From: Burkholderia cepacia GG4
GTDB lineage: Bacteria; Pseudomonadota; Gammaproteobacteria; Burkholderiales; Burkholderiaceae
Assembly: GCF_000292915.1 (NCBI RefSeq)
Contig: NC_018513.1
Coordinates: 558,001-622,000, forward strand
Length of the DNA stretch: 64,000 nt
Reading direction: 5' to 3'
Both the position numbers and the translations under genes were made by a program. The notes beneath the pieces were generated by a model that saw only the letters and a list, made by a program, of their open reading frames with translations, did no database searches and was not told where the DNA came from. Of this stretch, positions 34,172 to 42,373 are shown in pieces; positions within the stretch are counted from its first letter, which is position 1; every line of letters starts with the position of its first letter.

Positions 34172-34657
34172 ATGCCCGCTACCTTCGAACGCAAGCTGAT
34201 CACCCGCGACGCCCTCGTTGCCCTGCGCGCTTCGCTGACTTCGCCCGTCGTGTTCACGAACGGTGTGTTCGACATCCTGCACCGTGGCCACGTCACGTAT
34301 CTCGCCGACGCGAAGGCGCTCGGCGCGTGCCTGATCGTTGGCGTGAACAGCGATGCGTCGGTGCGCATGCTCGGCAAGGGCGACGACCGTCCGATCAACC
34401 GCGAGGAAGACCGGATGGCGCTGCTCGCGGCGCTGGAAAGCGTCGACTGGGTGGTGAAGTTCGAGGAGCAGACGCCCGTGTCGCTGATCGAGGCCGTCCG
34501 TCCGGACATTCTCGTGAAGGGCGGCGACTACGACATGGACGCGTTGCCGGAGTCGGCAATCGTGCGCGGCTGGGGCGGCCGTGCGCTCGCGATTCCGTTC
34601 GAGCACGACCGCTCGACCACCGCGCTGTTGAAGAAGGTGCGCACGCAGCAGTCCTGA
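34172..34657 (+). CDS. hldC: D-glycero-beta-D-manno-heptose 1-phosphate adenylyltransferase
   Basis: This cytidylyltransferase-fold enzyme makes ADP-heptose for the lipopolysaccharide core. The 161-residue protein carries the nucleotidyltransferase signature NGVFDILHRGH with H37 and H40, the GVNSD segment, and DILVKGGDY. In E. coli the activity is the C-terminal half of HldE; here it is a separate protein, as is usual in Burkholderia. No heptose kinase gene (hldA) is adjacent. It is convergent with a small membrane-protein gene, and no terminator immediately follows the stop. Confidence 0.93.
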   Translation: MPATFERKLITRDALVALRASLTSPVVFTNGVFDILHRGHVTYLADAKALGACLIVGVNSDASVRMLGKGDDRPINREEDRMALLAALESVDWVVKFEEQTPVSLIEAVRPDILVKGGDYDMDALPESAIVRGWGGRALAIPFEHDRSTTALLKKVRTQQS

Positions 34658-34673
34658 CGCGGGTGTCGCGCCG

Positions 34674-34916
34674 TCAGGGCGCAGATGCCGCGAGCGGCTC
34701 GGCCGTGACGGCGGGCGCGGCGAGCGGGCCGCCGATCACGGGCTGGTCGGTCGCCTGCGCGAGCGGCATCGCGCGCAGCGCATCGGGCCGCACCTGCCGG
34801 GACAGCATGCCCGGTTCGCGCGGGCCGGCCGCCGGCAGCGGTCCGAACACGCCGCGCGCCACCACGAATGCAAGCATGTTGGCGAGAAAGAGAACAGCGA
34901 TCAGCCAGCGCAGCAT
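34674..34916 (-). CDS. small membrane protein, resembles a SPOR-type protein lacking its SPOR domain
   Basis: An 80-residue protein with one N-terminal membrane segment (LRWLIAVLFLANMLAFVVA). Next is PLPAAGPREPGMLSRQVRPDALRAMPL, the conserved juxtamembrane segment I associate with the SPOR-domain proteins encoded beside coaX in other betaproteobacteria. The peptidoglycan-binding SPOR domain that should follow is absent: the frame ends 16 bases from the convergent hldC stop. It is either a naturally short form or a truncated gene. GAGGAGCG lies upstream of the ATG. Confidence 0.6.
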   Translation of the reverse strand: MLRWLIAVLFLANMLAFVVARGVFGPLPAAGPREPGMLSRQVRPDALRAMPLAQATDQPVIGGPLAAPAVTAEPLAASAP

Positions 34917-34963
34917 CGTCGACGCTCCTCGTCGTGGTTCAGTCGTTCAACCGTTCAGTCAGG

Positions 34964-34985
34964 CCGGCCGCATGGCCGGTTTTTT
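34964..34985 (+). terminator. plus-strand terminator between minus-strand genes
   Basis: Arms CCGGCC (34964-34969) and GGCCGG (34974-34979) are followed by TTTTTT on the plus strand only. The flanking genes (small membrane protein and coaX) are both on the minus strand, so the natural client is the hldC transcript reading through the small gene. Confidence 0.6.
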
Positions 34986-35143
34986 CGTTGTGGCCGGCGA
35001 TCGTCGGCGACGGCCGCACCGTGGGTGCGACCTGGCGTTTGCAGGGGCGCAGGCCACGACGCCCGTGTACTCGTCGCCACCGTGACGAAGCCCGCGGCAC
35101 GGGCATCCGTCGACGCGGCCGGCGCAATGCCGGCCGGTTTCCG

Positions 35144-35932
35144 TCAATCCTGCGCGGCCGCTTCCGCGGCGATCAGCGCAAGCCCGGACAGGATCAGTGC
35201 GTCGTGCCGCGTGTGCGGCAGCGTCAGCGCGCGCGCGACGTCGTCGGCCGCGCCGCCTGCCAGTACGAGCCGCACCGGCGCCTGCCACGCATCGGCGAGA
35301 TCGCGCCAGGCGCGTTCGATCAGCCCCGCCTGCGCATACAGGCAGCCGGCCGACAGCGAGCGCGGCGTATCGACCTGGAACGGCTCGGCCTGCGCCCCCG
35401 CCAGCAGCCCGCTCGCGGTGTCGGCGGTCAGCGTCGGCAACTGCGCGGTGTGCGTGCCGAGCGCGCGCATCATCAGCGCCCAGCCCGGCGCGATCAACCC
35501 GCCCGTGAACCGACCGTCCGCGCGCAGCGCCTCGAGCGTGGTCGCCGTGCCGAACGTCGCGATCAGCAGGTGCTCGCCCGGAAACGCGGCGCGCGCGCCG
35601 ATCAGGCCGGCCCAGCGATCGCTGCCGAGCTGCTCGGGCGTCGTATAGCCATTCGTCACGCCGCATTGCGCGGGCTGCGAGCGGATCGTCGTGCGCGGCA
35701 GGCCCGGCCAGCGAGCGTCGAGCAGTGCGTCGAGCCGCGCGGCCACGTCGGCGCCCGCGACGTTCGAGATCCAGGCGCCGCGCGGACGCGGCAGGTTCGA
35801 CCAGTCGGGATCGGCGCCGCCGTCGCGCGTGTGGCCGAATGCGCCCGTAGCACCCAGCGTGCGCTGCGCGTCGGCGAGCGCCCACTTGATCCGGCTGTTG
35901 CCGGCGTCGATCAGCAGGTGTGGTTCGCTCAT
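35144..35932 (-). CDS. coaX: type III pantothenate kinase CoaX
   Basis: CoaX phosphorylates pantothenate in the first committed step of coenzyme A synthesis. The 262-residue protein has the ASKHA fold elements of the type III family: [13 protein letters not shown] at the N-terminus for phosphate binding, [23 protein letters not shown], and [11 protein letters not shown]. The start ATG overlaps the birA stop by four bases (ATGA), so the two genes are translationally coupled. The birA-coaX pair is common in betaproteobacteria. Confidence 0.95.
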   Translation of the reverse strand: MSEPHLLIDAGNSRIKWALADAQRTLGATGAFGHTRDGGADPDWSNLPRPRGAWISNVAGADVAARLDALLDARWPGLPRTTIRSQPAQCGVTNGYTTPEQLGSDRWAGLIGARAAFPGEHLLIATFGTATTLEALRADGRFTGGLIAPGWALMMRALGTHTAQLPTLTADTASGLLAGAQAEPFQVDTPRSLSAGCLYAQAGLIERAWRDLADAWQAPVRLVLAGGAADDVARALTLPHTRHDALILSGLALIAAEAAAQD

Positions 35933-36849
35933 TGCGCTTCGCGCAGCGACACGTCGCCGGCCGCGATCGCCTGCACGCCGTCCGGCGTGTCGAGCAGCAG
36001 CTGGCCGGTCGCGTCGATGCCCGTCGCGATGCCGCGCACGCGTTCGACGCCCTGTTCGAGCAGCACGACTTCGCGTCCCGCATACGCGTGCAGCGCGTGC
36101 CAGCGCGGCAGGAACGGCGCGAGCCCGTCGGTCCCGAACTGCGCGAGCGCGGGCGTGAGCGCGTTCAGCGCCGCGGCGAGCGTATCGGTGAGGTTGGCCG
36201 ATGCGCACGCCGCCGACAGCGCGGCCGGCGGCAGCCCGCTCGCGAGCGTCGCTTCGCGCGCACGCAGTGCGTCGACCTGCGCGGCGACCGCTTCCGCGCC
36301 TCGCACGTTGATGCCGAAGCCGATCACGACGGCGGTCGCGTCGGCGGTGGTCCAGACGGTTTCGATCAGGATCCCGGCGAGCTTGCCGACGATGTGCGTC
36401 GCGCCGTCGTCGGTCGCCGTCAGCAGCAGGTCGTTCGGCCATTTGAGCGCGATGCGCGAGCGGGCGTCGAGCGGCAGCGCCGCGAGCCCCTCCGCGAGCG
36501 CGACGCCGATCGCGATGCTGAGGCCGCCGAGCGCATCGACGGCACGCGGCACGATGCAGCCGACCGAGCACAGCAGCGCGTTGCCGGGCTGCGCGAACCA
36601 CGGGCGGCCTTGCCGGCCGCGGCCGGCCGTCTGCTCGAACGCGACGCGCACGAGCGGCGCGGGCAGCGCGTTCGCGTTGCGCGGCAGCGCCTTGAGGCGC
36701 GTCGCGACGTCGGCGTTGGTCGAGCCGGTGGCGGCGACGATGTCGAGCGGCCACGCGCGCGGCGCGGCGTCCAGGTGCGCCTCGAGCCGGTTGCGCGCGA
36801 TGTACGCGTCGCCGGAGTCGGGCGTGTCGGAGGAGGTGGGGGCGTTCAT
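35929..36849 (-). CDS. birA: biotin--[acetyl-CoA-carboxylase] ligase BirA, without DNA-binding domain
   Basis: BirA activates biotin as biotinyl-AMP and transfers it to the carboxyl carrier protein. The 306-residue protein starts with about 40 residues lacking a winged helix, then goes straight into the catalytic core: ATGSTNADV, the adenylate-binding loop [18 protein letters not shown] with the catalytic lysine, and the C-terminal SH3-like domain ([24 protein letters not shown]). It is therefore a group I ligase that cannot act as the biotin operon repressor. An in-frame ATG at 36951 would add 34 low-complexity residues and no helix-turn-helix. Confidence 0.93.
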   Translation of the reverse strand: MNAPTSSDTPDSGDAYIARNRLEAHLDAAPRAWPLDIVAATGSTNADVATRLKALPRNANALPAPLVRVAFEQTAGRGRQGRPWFAQPGNALLCSVGCIVPRAVDALGGLSIAIGVALAEGLAALPLDARSRIALKWPNDLLLTATDDGATHIVGKLAGILIETVWTTADATAVVIGFGINVRGAEAVAAQVDALRAREATLASGLPPAALSAACASANLTDTLAAALNALTPALAQFGTDGLAPFLPRWHALHAYAGREVVLLEQGVERVRGIATGIDATGQLLLDTPDGVQAIAAGDVSLREAQ

Positions 36850-37042
36850 GGTGGCTATTGTAGCGACAGGGGGGCGGTGCGTGCCGGGCGGCGCTTTGGC
36901 CGCCGCGTTCGACGGTGCCGCAGTCGCCCTTGGCGCGGCTCGGTCCGTCACCGCGTAGCGGGCGCGGCATCCCGCGATGGAGCGCGGGATGCCGCATGCG
37001 TCAGGCCGCAGCGGAGGCGGCCCGCCGCGCGTGGCCGCCCTG

Positions 37043-37906
37043 TCAGGGCGCCACCACCGGATGCTTCAACGCATGCGCGGTCTCGATCCACTGCGCGTGG
37101 AACTCGTCCGCGTCGGGCTTGAGCCCCAGCTCGCCGTTGCGATACGCCATCGCGAGCGTCTGCACCGCTTCCGGCAACTCGTGTTCCGCCGCGCGGCGAT
37201 ACAGCGCGAGCGCGCGCGCTTCGTCGCGCGGCGCGCCGCTGCCTTCGCGGTACGCGTTCGCGAGCATGAAGTCCGCGGCCGGGATGTCGGCTTGCGACGC
37301 GACCTCGAACCAGTGCGCGGCCTGCACCGGATCGGCCGCGATCCCGTAGCCACTCCGATAGATCAGCCCGAGGTAATACGCGGCGGCCGGATCGCCTTGT
37401 CCGGCCGCTTCGCCGAGCAGCGCGCGGGCGCGCACGTAGTCCTTCGGGATGTCGCCGCTGCCGAGCAGCAGCGCCTTGCCGAGTGCGAGCTGAGCGCGGC
37501 GTGCGGCCGGCGTTTCGGTTTTCGCGTCCGCTTGCGCGGCGGTTTCCAGCCAGCCGCGCCCCTCGTCGCGCAGCCCCGGCTCGCGCGCATCGACGAGCGC
37601 GATGCCGAGCGCTGCCTGCGCGTCGCCCGAACCGCGGCGTGCGAGGGTGCGCAACTGCGCAAGCGCGTGCGGCTCGACGGCTTGCGTGACCATCGCCTGC
37701 CACTCGTCGAGCTGCGCGGCGCTCGGCGCGGGGCCGGCCGCACGCCAGCCGGTCGTCGCGGCGATGGCCGCGACGGTCACGGCCGCCGCCGCGAGCAGCG
37801 CGGCCGGCGGGAGTTTCGCGCGCAGCAGGCGCCGCGCGGCCGCGGCGAAGCCGGTTTCGGCCGGCCGCATCGTCCGGATCGGTTGCATCGCGGGTCTCAT
37901 GGTCAT
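37043..37906 (-). CDS. Sel1-repeat (TPR-like) membrane protein
   Basis: The 287-residue protein has one membrane segment (about residues 34-50, LPPAALLAAAAVTVAAI) and then a helical solenoid. Its Sel1-like repeats include AALGIALVDAREPGLRDEG, LALGKALLLGSGDIPKDY, YYLGLIYRSGYGIAADPV and FMLANAYREGSGAPRDE. Sel1 proteins usually mediate protein contacts in the envelope. The start ATG overlaps the cpdB stop by four bases (ATGA), so it is coupled to that gene. A second ATG two codons on is also possible. Confidence 0.85.
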   Translation of the reverse strand: MTMRPAMQPIRTMRPAETGFAAAARRLLRAKLPPAALLAAAAVTVAAIAATTGWRAAGPAPSAAQLDEWQAMVTQAVEPHALAQLRTLARRGSGDAQAALGIALVDAREPGLRDEGRGWLETAAQADAKTETPAARRAQLALGKALLLGSGDIPKDYVRARALLGEAAGQGDPAAAYYLGLIYRSGYGIAADPVQAAHWFEVASQADIPAADFMLANAYREGSGAPRDEARALALYRRAAEHELPEAVQTLAMAYRNGELGLKPDADEFHAQWIETAHALKHPVVAP

Positions 37907-39969
37907 TGCGTGAGGTCGATCTCGTAGGTGGCGAGGTTCTTGCCCGAGCCGTCGTCGGCCGCGACCTGCGTGAGGCCGGTCAGGCCGGCCGCCGCCGCGT
38001 CGCCGAGGCGATTCGGCGCCGACGCGAACTGCACGTGCGCGACCGAGCTCGCGAGCTTCGTAAAGCGCCAGCTGCGCTGCGCACCGTCCGCCGTGCGCGT
38101 GATCGCGCCGCGCTTCTTGATGAACGCGATCAGCACGTCGCGGTTCGCATCGGGCGACGCGAAGATCGTCTTGCTGCCGTCGAGGCCCGGGAAGTTGCCG
38201 CCGCCGCTCGCGCGGTAGTTGTTGGTCGCGACGATGAACTGCGCGTTCGGGTCGATCGGCGCGCCCTTGTACGTCAGGTTCTTGATCCGGCTGCCGACCG
38301 GCTGCGTGACGTCGATCTCGTACGCGAGATCCGCGGACGTGAACATGTCGAAGTTGTAGCCGGGGAAGCTGCCGACGAGCGGCTGCACGGTCGCCTTGGT
38401 CGGGTCGATCGTGTTGAAGCGCTTCGCGGCCGTCTCGAGCCAGTTCTTCACGTCGGTGCCGCTCACCTTCACCGCGTACACGGTGTTCGGATACAGGTAC
38501 AGGTCGGCCGCGTTGTTGATCGCGAGCGCGCCCGGCACGACGTCGGTGTAGTCGGTGCCGCCGCCGAAGCCGCTCTTGAACGGCGCGCTGACCGACAGCA
38601 CCGGCAGCGCCGCGTATTGCGGCAGGTTCGCCTGCACGTAGCTCCGCACGTAGTCGGCCTGCGCCTCGTTGACGATCTGGATTGCACCCGGATCGCCGAC
38701 GTCCGCGAAGTACGAGTTCATCCGGTAGTCGGTCGAGCCGATCGGCGTCTTCACGTAGTCGATCGTCGCCTGGTGCTCGGCGGCGATCGCGGCGGAGACC
38801 GACGGATCGGCTGCGACGTAGCTCTTGTCGGCGTTCTGGATCGGCCGGGCCTCGACGGTCGTCTGCGACTTGTCGACGCTCCAGGCTTTGCCGTCGAACT
38901 TCAGGCCGAGCTTGATCACGCCGAGGTGCTTGCCCCAGTAGTTGGCCATCACGGTCGGCACGCCGTTGACGGTGCCCTTCGCCTTGTCGACACCCGGCAG
39001 GTTGAACTGCGCCACGGTGCTGTTCGCGTCCGGGAACACCTGGTGCGAGTGGCCGATCAGCATCGCGTCGATGCCGGGCACCTTCGACAGCCACCAGCTG
39101 CCGTTTTCCATGGTCGGCGAATACGTCGAGTTGTCGAGGCCGCCGTGCGAGATCGCGACGACGAGGTCGGCGCCCTTCGCGCGCATCTCCGGAATGTACT
39201 TCTCGGCCGCTTCCTTCAGGCCGGTCGTGTAGACCTTGCCGTCGAGCCAGCGCTTGTCCCAGCTCATGATCGCCGGCGGCGTGAAGCCGATGATGCCGAC
39301 CTTCACCGGCGCGCTGACCGTCTTGCCGTCGGGCGTGACGGCCGTCACCGTGCGGGTCAGGATCGTGTACGGCGTGAACAGCGGCGCATTGGTCTTCGCG
39401 CTGATCACGTTCGCGAGCACCTGCGGGAAATTCGGGCCCGCGCACTTCTTCTGCTGCGCGGGGGCCGGCAGCCCATCGACGTCGAACGTGTTGCCGGTCA
39501 CTTGCGACAGGTACGGCAGCCCGTAGTTGAACTCATGGTTGCCGATCCCGCCGCCGTCGAACTTCGCGGCGTTCATCACCTTGTAGATCGCGAGCGTCCG
39601 GTCGCAGCCGATCGGGTTCACGAGCGCCTGGTAGTCCGACAGCGCGGTGCCCTGGATCGTGTCGCCGTTGTCGAGCAGCAGCGTGTTCGGGTACTGCGCG
39701 CGCGCCTTCGCGATCAGCGTCGACACGCGTTCGAAACCGAGCGAATTGTCGGCGGCGAGCTTGAAATAGTCATACGACAGCACGTTGGTGTGCAGGTCGG
39801 TCGTCTCGAGCAGCGCGAGCGTGGCCGTCGTGCCGGCGGGGGCCTGGGCCTGCGTCTGCGACGACGGCGCGGTGACGTCGTCGCCGCCGCAGCCGGCGAG
39901 GGCGAAGGCGAGGCTGGCGAGCGCGGCGGCGCTCGGCACGCGGCGACGGGAAAGCGGGGGGAGACGCAT
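37903..39969 (-). CDS. cpdB: 2',3'-cyclic-nucleotide 2'-phosphodiesterase/3'-nucleotidase, lipoprotein
   Basis: CpdB degrades 2',3'-cyclic nucleotides and 3'-nucleotides outside the cytoplasm. The 688-residue protein has a lipobox LAGC with C27, so it should be lipid-anchored, unlike soluble E. coli CpdB. Metallophosphoesterase motifs follow: TTDLHTNV (D58, H60), DNGDTIQGT, GNHEFNYGL, SHGGLDN and GHSHQVFPD. The C-terminal 5'-nucleotidase domain has FKSGFGGGTDYTDV and NNYRASGGGNFPG. The frame stays open upstream to 40203, but the signal sequence fixes the start. It forms an operon with the Sel1 gene. Confidence 0.92.
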   Translation of the reverse strand: MRLPPLSRRRVPSAAALASLAFALAGCGGDDVTAPSSQTQAQAPAGTTATLALLETTDLHTNVLSYDYFKLAADNSLGFERVSTLIAKARAQYPNTLLLDNGDTIQGTALSDYQALVNPIGCDRTLAIYKVMNAAKFDGGGIGNHEFNYGLPYLSQVTGNTFDVDGLPAPAQQKKCAGPNFPQVLANVISAKTNAPLFTPYTILTRTVTAVTPDGKTVSAPVKVGIIGFTPPAIMSWDKRWLDGKVYTTGLKEAAEKYIPEMRAKGADLVVAISHGGLDNSTYSPTMENGSWWLSKVPGIDAMLIGHSHQVFPDANSTVAQFNLPGVDKAKGTVNGVPTVMANYWGKHLGVIKLGLKFDGKAWSVDKSQTTVEARPIQNADKSYVAADPSVSAAIAAEHQATIDYVKTPIGSTDYRMNSYFADVGDPGAIQIVNEAQADYVRSYVQANLPQYAALPVLSVSAPFKSGFGGGTDYTDVVPGALAINNAADLYLYPNTVYAVKVSGTDVKNWLETAAKRFNTIDPTKATVQPLVGSFPGYNFDMFTSADLAYEIDVTQPVGSRIKNLTYKGAPIDPNAQFIVATNNYRASGGGNFPGLDGSKTIFASPDANRDVLIAFIKKRGAITRTADGAQRSWRFTKLASSVAHVQFASAPNRLGDAAAAGLTGLTQVAADDGSGKNLATYEIDLTQ

Positions 39970-40152
39970 CGATTGTCCTGTTCGGTGTTCTGTTCTATGA
40001 GTCGCGAGGTGCGCAACGAGATGGCGGCGCGGGCGCCGACGGCCTGATGTGCGGCGCGTGAGAGTATCGAAAGGAAACATGACGGAAGAATGAAAGGTCG
40101 CGGGTCGGGCAATCGGCCGGCCCCGGCGGCGAGCGTTGCGTCGCCAGGGCCC

Positions 40153-40190
40153 GGCGCCCCCAGCTAGGCGCCCCCAGCTAGGCGCCCCCA
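40153..40190. repeat. 14-bp tandem repeat, two and a half copies
   Basis: GGCGCCCCCAGCTA occurs at 40153-40166 and 40167-40180, then a partial copy at 40181-40190. It lies in the divergent spacer between cpdB and the Mla-type permease gene, just upstream of the promoter of the latter. Confidence 0.8.
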
Positions 40191-40225
40191 CGGAAATCCT
40201 CACGTCGCGGCGCCGGGCGGTTCGC

Positions 40226-40231
40226 TACAAT
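40226..40231 (+). promoter_or_regulatory. candidate -10 element of the Mla-type operon
   Basis: TACAAT in the context CGCTACAATGG matches the common Burkholderia -10 form. It would start transcription near 40238, giving a leader of about 27 bases before the TTG start at 40265. No clear -35. Confidence 0.5.
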
Positions 40232-40264
40232 GGCCGCTGTCATCCTTTTGCAAACAACCCGCCC

Positions 40265-41389
40265 TTGGACTTTGAGACTCCTCCCGGCCTGTCGGTCGAC
40301 GCCGGCGGCCAGGGTCAGACGGTGCGCCTGTATGGCCAATGGACTGCGCTCGCGCTCGCGCGCAACCGCGGCGTGGTTGCGCGTCGCGTCGCGGGCATCG
40401 CGTCCGGGCGCGTGAGCGAGTGGGACCTGTCCGGCATCGAGCGGCTCGACCACGTCGGCGGCCAGGCGCTGTGGCGCGTATGGGGCCGCAAGCTGCCGGC
40501 CGGCGTCGAGCTGACCGCCACCCAGCGCACGATCTTCGAGCGCATCGAACGCCTCGACAGCCAGCGCGAGGCGCCCGAGCGCGTCGTGCGCTACGGTCCC
40601 GTCACGCGTCTCGGCCAGGCGATCTTCGCGTTCGGCGAACACCTGCAGGGCGGCATCGCAATGTTCGGCCTCGTGGTCCTCGACACGGTGTCGGTGCTGC
40701 GCCGCCCGCAGACGATGCCGTGGAAGGAAACCTCGGCGAACATCTACAGCGCCGGCGCGCAGGCGCTGCCGATCACCGCGCTGGTCGCGTTCCTGATCGG
40801 CATCGTGCTGAGCTACCTGTCCGCGCAGCAACTGCAGATGTTCGGCGCGAACCGCTACATCGTGAACATCCTCGGGCTGTCGGTGATCCGCGAGCTCGGC
40901 CCCGTGCTGTCGGCGATCCTCGTCGCGGGCCGCTCCGGTTCGGCGATCACCGCGCAGATCGGCGTGATGCGCGTGACCGAGGAGCTCGACGCGATGCGCG
41001 TGATGGGCATCCCGCACGGGCTGCGGCTGATCCTGCCGCGTGTGTTCGCGCTCGGCGTCGCGATGCCGCTCCTCGTGATGTGGACCAATATCATTGCGTT
41101 GACGGGCGGCGCGCTCGCCGCGAAGATGGTCCTCGGGATCGACGTCAGCTATTTCGTGCGTTCGCTGCCGGGCGTCGTGCCGATCGCGAACCTGTACATC
41201 GGCGTCGGCAAGGGTGTCGTGTTCGGCATGCTGATCGCGCTGGTCGCGTGCCATTTCGGTTTCCGGATCAAGGCGAACTCGCAGAGCCTCGGCGAAGGGA
41301 CGACGACGTCGGTCGTCACGTCGATCACGGTCGTGATCCTCGCCGACGCGGTGTTCGCGATCCTGTTCCAGAACGTGGGGCTCGGATGA
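40265..41389 (+). CDS. Mla-type lipid ABC transporter permease with N-terminal STAS domain (MlaB-MlaE fusion)
   Basis: The protein joins a STAS domain (residues 1 to about 95, including WDLSGIERLDHVGGQALW) to a six-helix MlaE permease domain (about 120-374, including SGSAITAQIGVMRVTEELDAMRVMG). In canonical Mla systems MlaB and MlaE are separate. No ATG suits the N-terminus; a TTG at 40265 gives 374 residues starting DFETPPGLSV. The frame runs upstream to 40136 but crosses the promoter. The stop overlaps the ATPase start (ATGA). It should move phospholipid or a similar lipid between membranes. Confidence 0.88.
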   Translation: MDFETPPGLSVDAGGQGQTVRLYGQWTALALARNRGVVARRVAGIASGRVSEWDLSGIERLDHVGGQALWRVWGRKLPAGVELTATQRTIFERIERLDSQREAPERVVRYGPVTRLGQAIFAFGEHLQGGIAMFGLVVLDTVSVLRRPQTMPWKETSANIYSAGAQALPITALVAFLIGIVLSYLSAQQLQMFGANRYIVNILGLSVIRELGPVLSAILVAGRSGSAITAQIGVMRVTEELDAMRVMGIPHGLRLILPRVFALGVAMPLLVMWTNIIALTGGALAAKMVLGIDVSYFVRSLPGVVPIANLYIGVGKGVVFGMLIALVACHFGFRIKANSQSLGEGTTTSVVTSITVVILADAVFAILFQNVGLG

Positions 41390-42345
41390 ACGCGTCGAAC
41401 CAATCGCCGGCCGATGCCGCGCCGGCCGATGCCGCGCCGGCCGATGCCACGACCGCACATGCCGCTGCAATCGGCGCCGGATCGGTCGGCATGCCGCGTG
41501 GCGTCGCCGCGCACGGCGACGACCTCGTGATCGAGGTCCACAACCTGACGAAGCGCTACGGGCGCAACATCGTTCACCAGAAGCTCGATTTCGACGTGCG
41601 ACGCGGCGAGATCGTGTCGATCGTCGGCGGCTCCGGCTCGGGCAAGACGACGCTCGTGCGGCAGATCCTCGGCCTCGAGCGGCCGACGTCGGGCACGATC
41701 AAGGTGTTCGGCGAAGACACGTCGAAGATCGACGACGCGAGCGCGCGGATGATGCGCACGCGCTCGGGGATGCTGTTCCAGCAGGGGGCGCTGTTCTCGT
41801 CGATGACGGTGTTCGACAACGTCGCGCAGCCGCTGCGCGAGCTCGGCCGCGTGCCACCCGACCTGCTGCACGACATCGTGATGCTGAAGCTCGAGATGGT
41901 CGGGCTGCCGTGCAAGCACGCGTCGAAGATGCCGGCCGCGCTGTCGGGCGGGATGGTCAAGCGGGTCGGCATCGCGCGCGCGATCGCGCTCGAGCCCGAG
42001 CTGCTGTTCCTCGACGAGCCGACGGCCGGCCTCGACCCGCAGGCGTCCGACGAATTCGTCGAGCTGATCGCGACGCTGCACCGCACGCTGGGGCTGACCG
42101 TCGTGATGGTGACGCACGATCTCGACACGATGGTCGCGCTGTCGACGCGGGTCGCGGTGCTGGCCGACCGCAAGGTGCTGGTGGCCGCGCCGGTCGAGGA
42201 GGCCGCGAACGTCGACCATCCGTTCATCCACGAATATTTCCTGGGGCTGCGCGGGCGCCGCGCACTGCAGGCGCTGCCGCCCGAGCGGCGCGCGAAGCTG
42301 CCGAAGGCGGCCCTCGAACCGGCGCCGTCGAGCGTCGAGTTGTAA
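41386..42345 (+). CDS. Mla-type lipid ABC transporter ATPase (MlaF-like)
   Basis: The 319-residue ATPase has a nonconserved Ala-rich N-terminal extension of about 45 residues. Walker A is GGSGSGKTT, the signature motif is the MlaF-type LSGGMVKRVG, and Walker B is LLFLDEPTAGLD with VTHDLDT as switch. The C-terminal end EYFLGLRGRRALQAL is typical of MlaF. The start overlaps the permease stop by four bases. The extension carries the in-frame 15-bp repeat encoding PADAA. Confidence 0.92.
   Translation: MNASNQSPADAAPADAAPADATTAHAAAIGAGSVGMPRGVAAHGDDLVIEVHNLTKRYGRNIVHQKLDFDVRRGEIVSIVGGSGSGKTTLVRQILGLERPTSGTIKVFGEDTSKIDDASARMMRTRSGMLFQQGALFSSMTVFDNVAQPLRELGRVPPDLLHDIVMLKLEMVGLPCKHASKMPAALSGGMVKRVGIARAIALEPELLFLDEPTAGLDPQASDEFVELIATLHRTLGLTVVMVTHDLDTMVALSTRVAVLADRKVLVAAPVEEAANVDHPFIHEYFLGLRGRRALQALPPERRAKLPKAALEPAPSSVEL
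41406..41450. repeat. 15-bp in-frame tandem repeat in the MlaF-like gene
   Basis: GCCGGCCGATGCCGC occurs three times (the last with one mismatch), encoding PADAA repeats in the disordered N-terminal extension. Copy changes would keep frame. Confidence 0.85.
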
Positions 42346-42373
42346 GCCAAGGCAAGAAGCAAGGAACCCGCGA

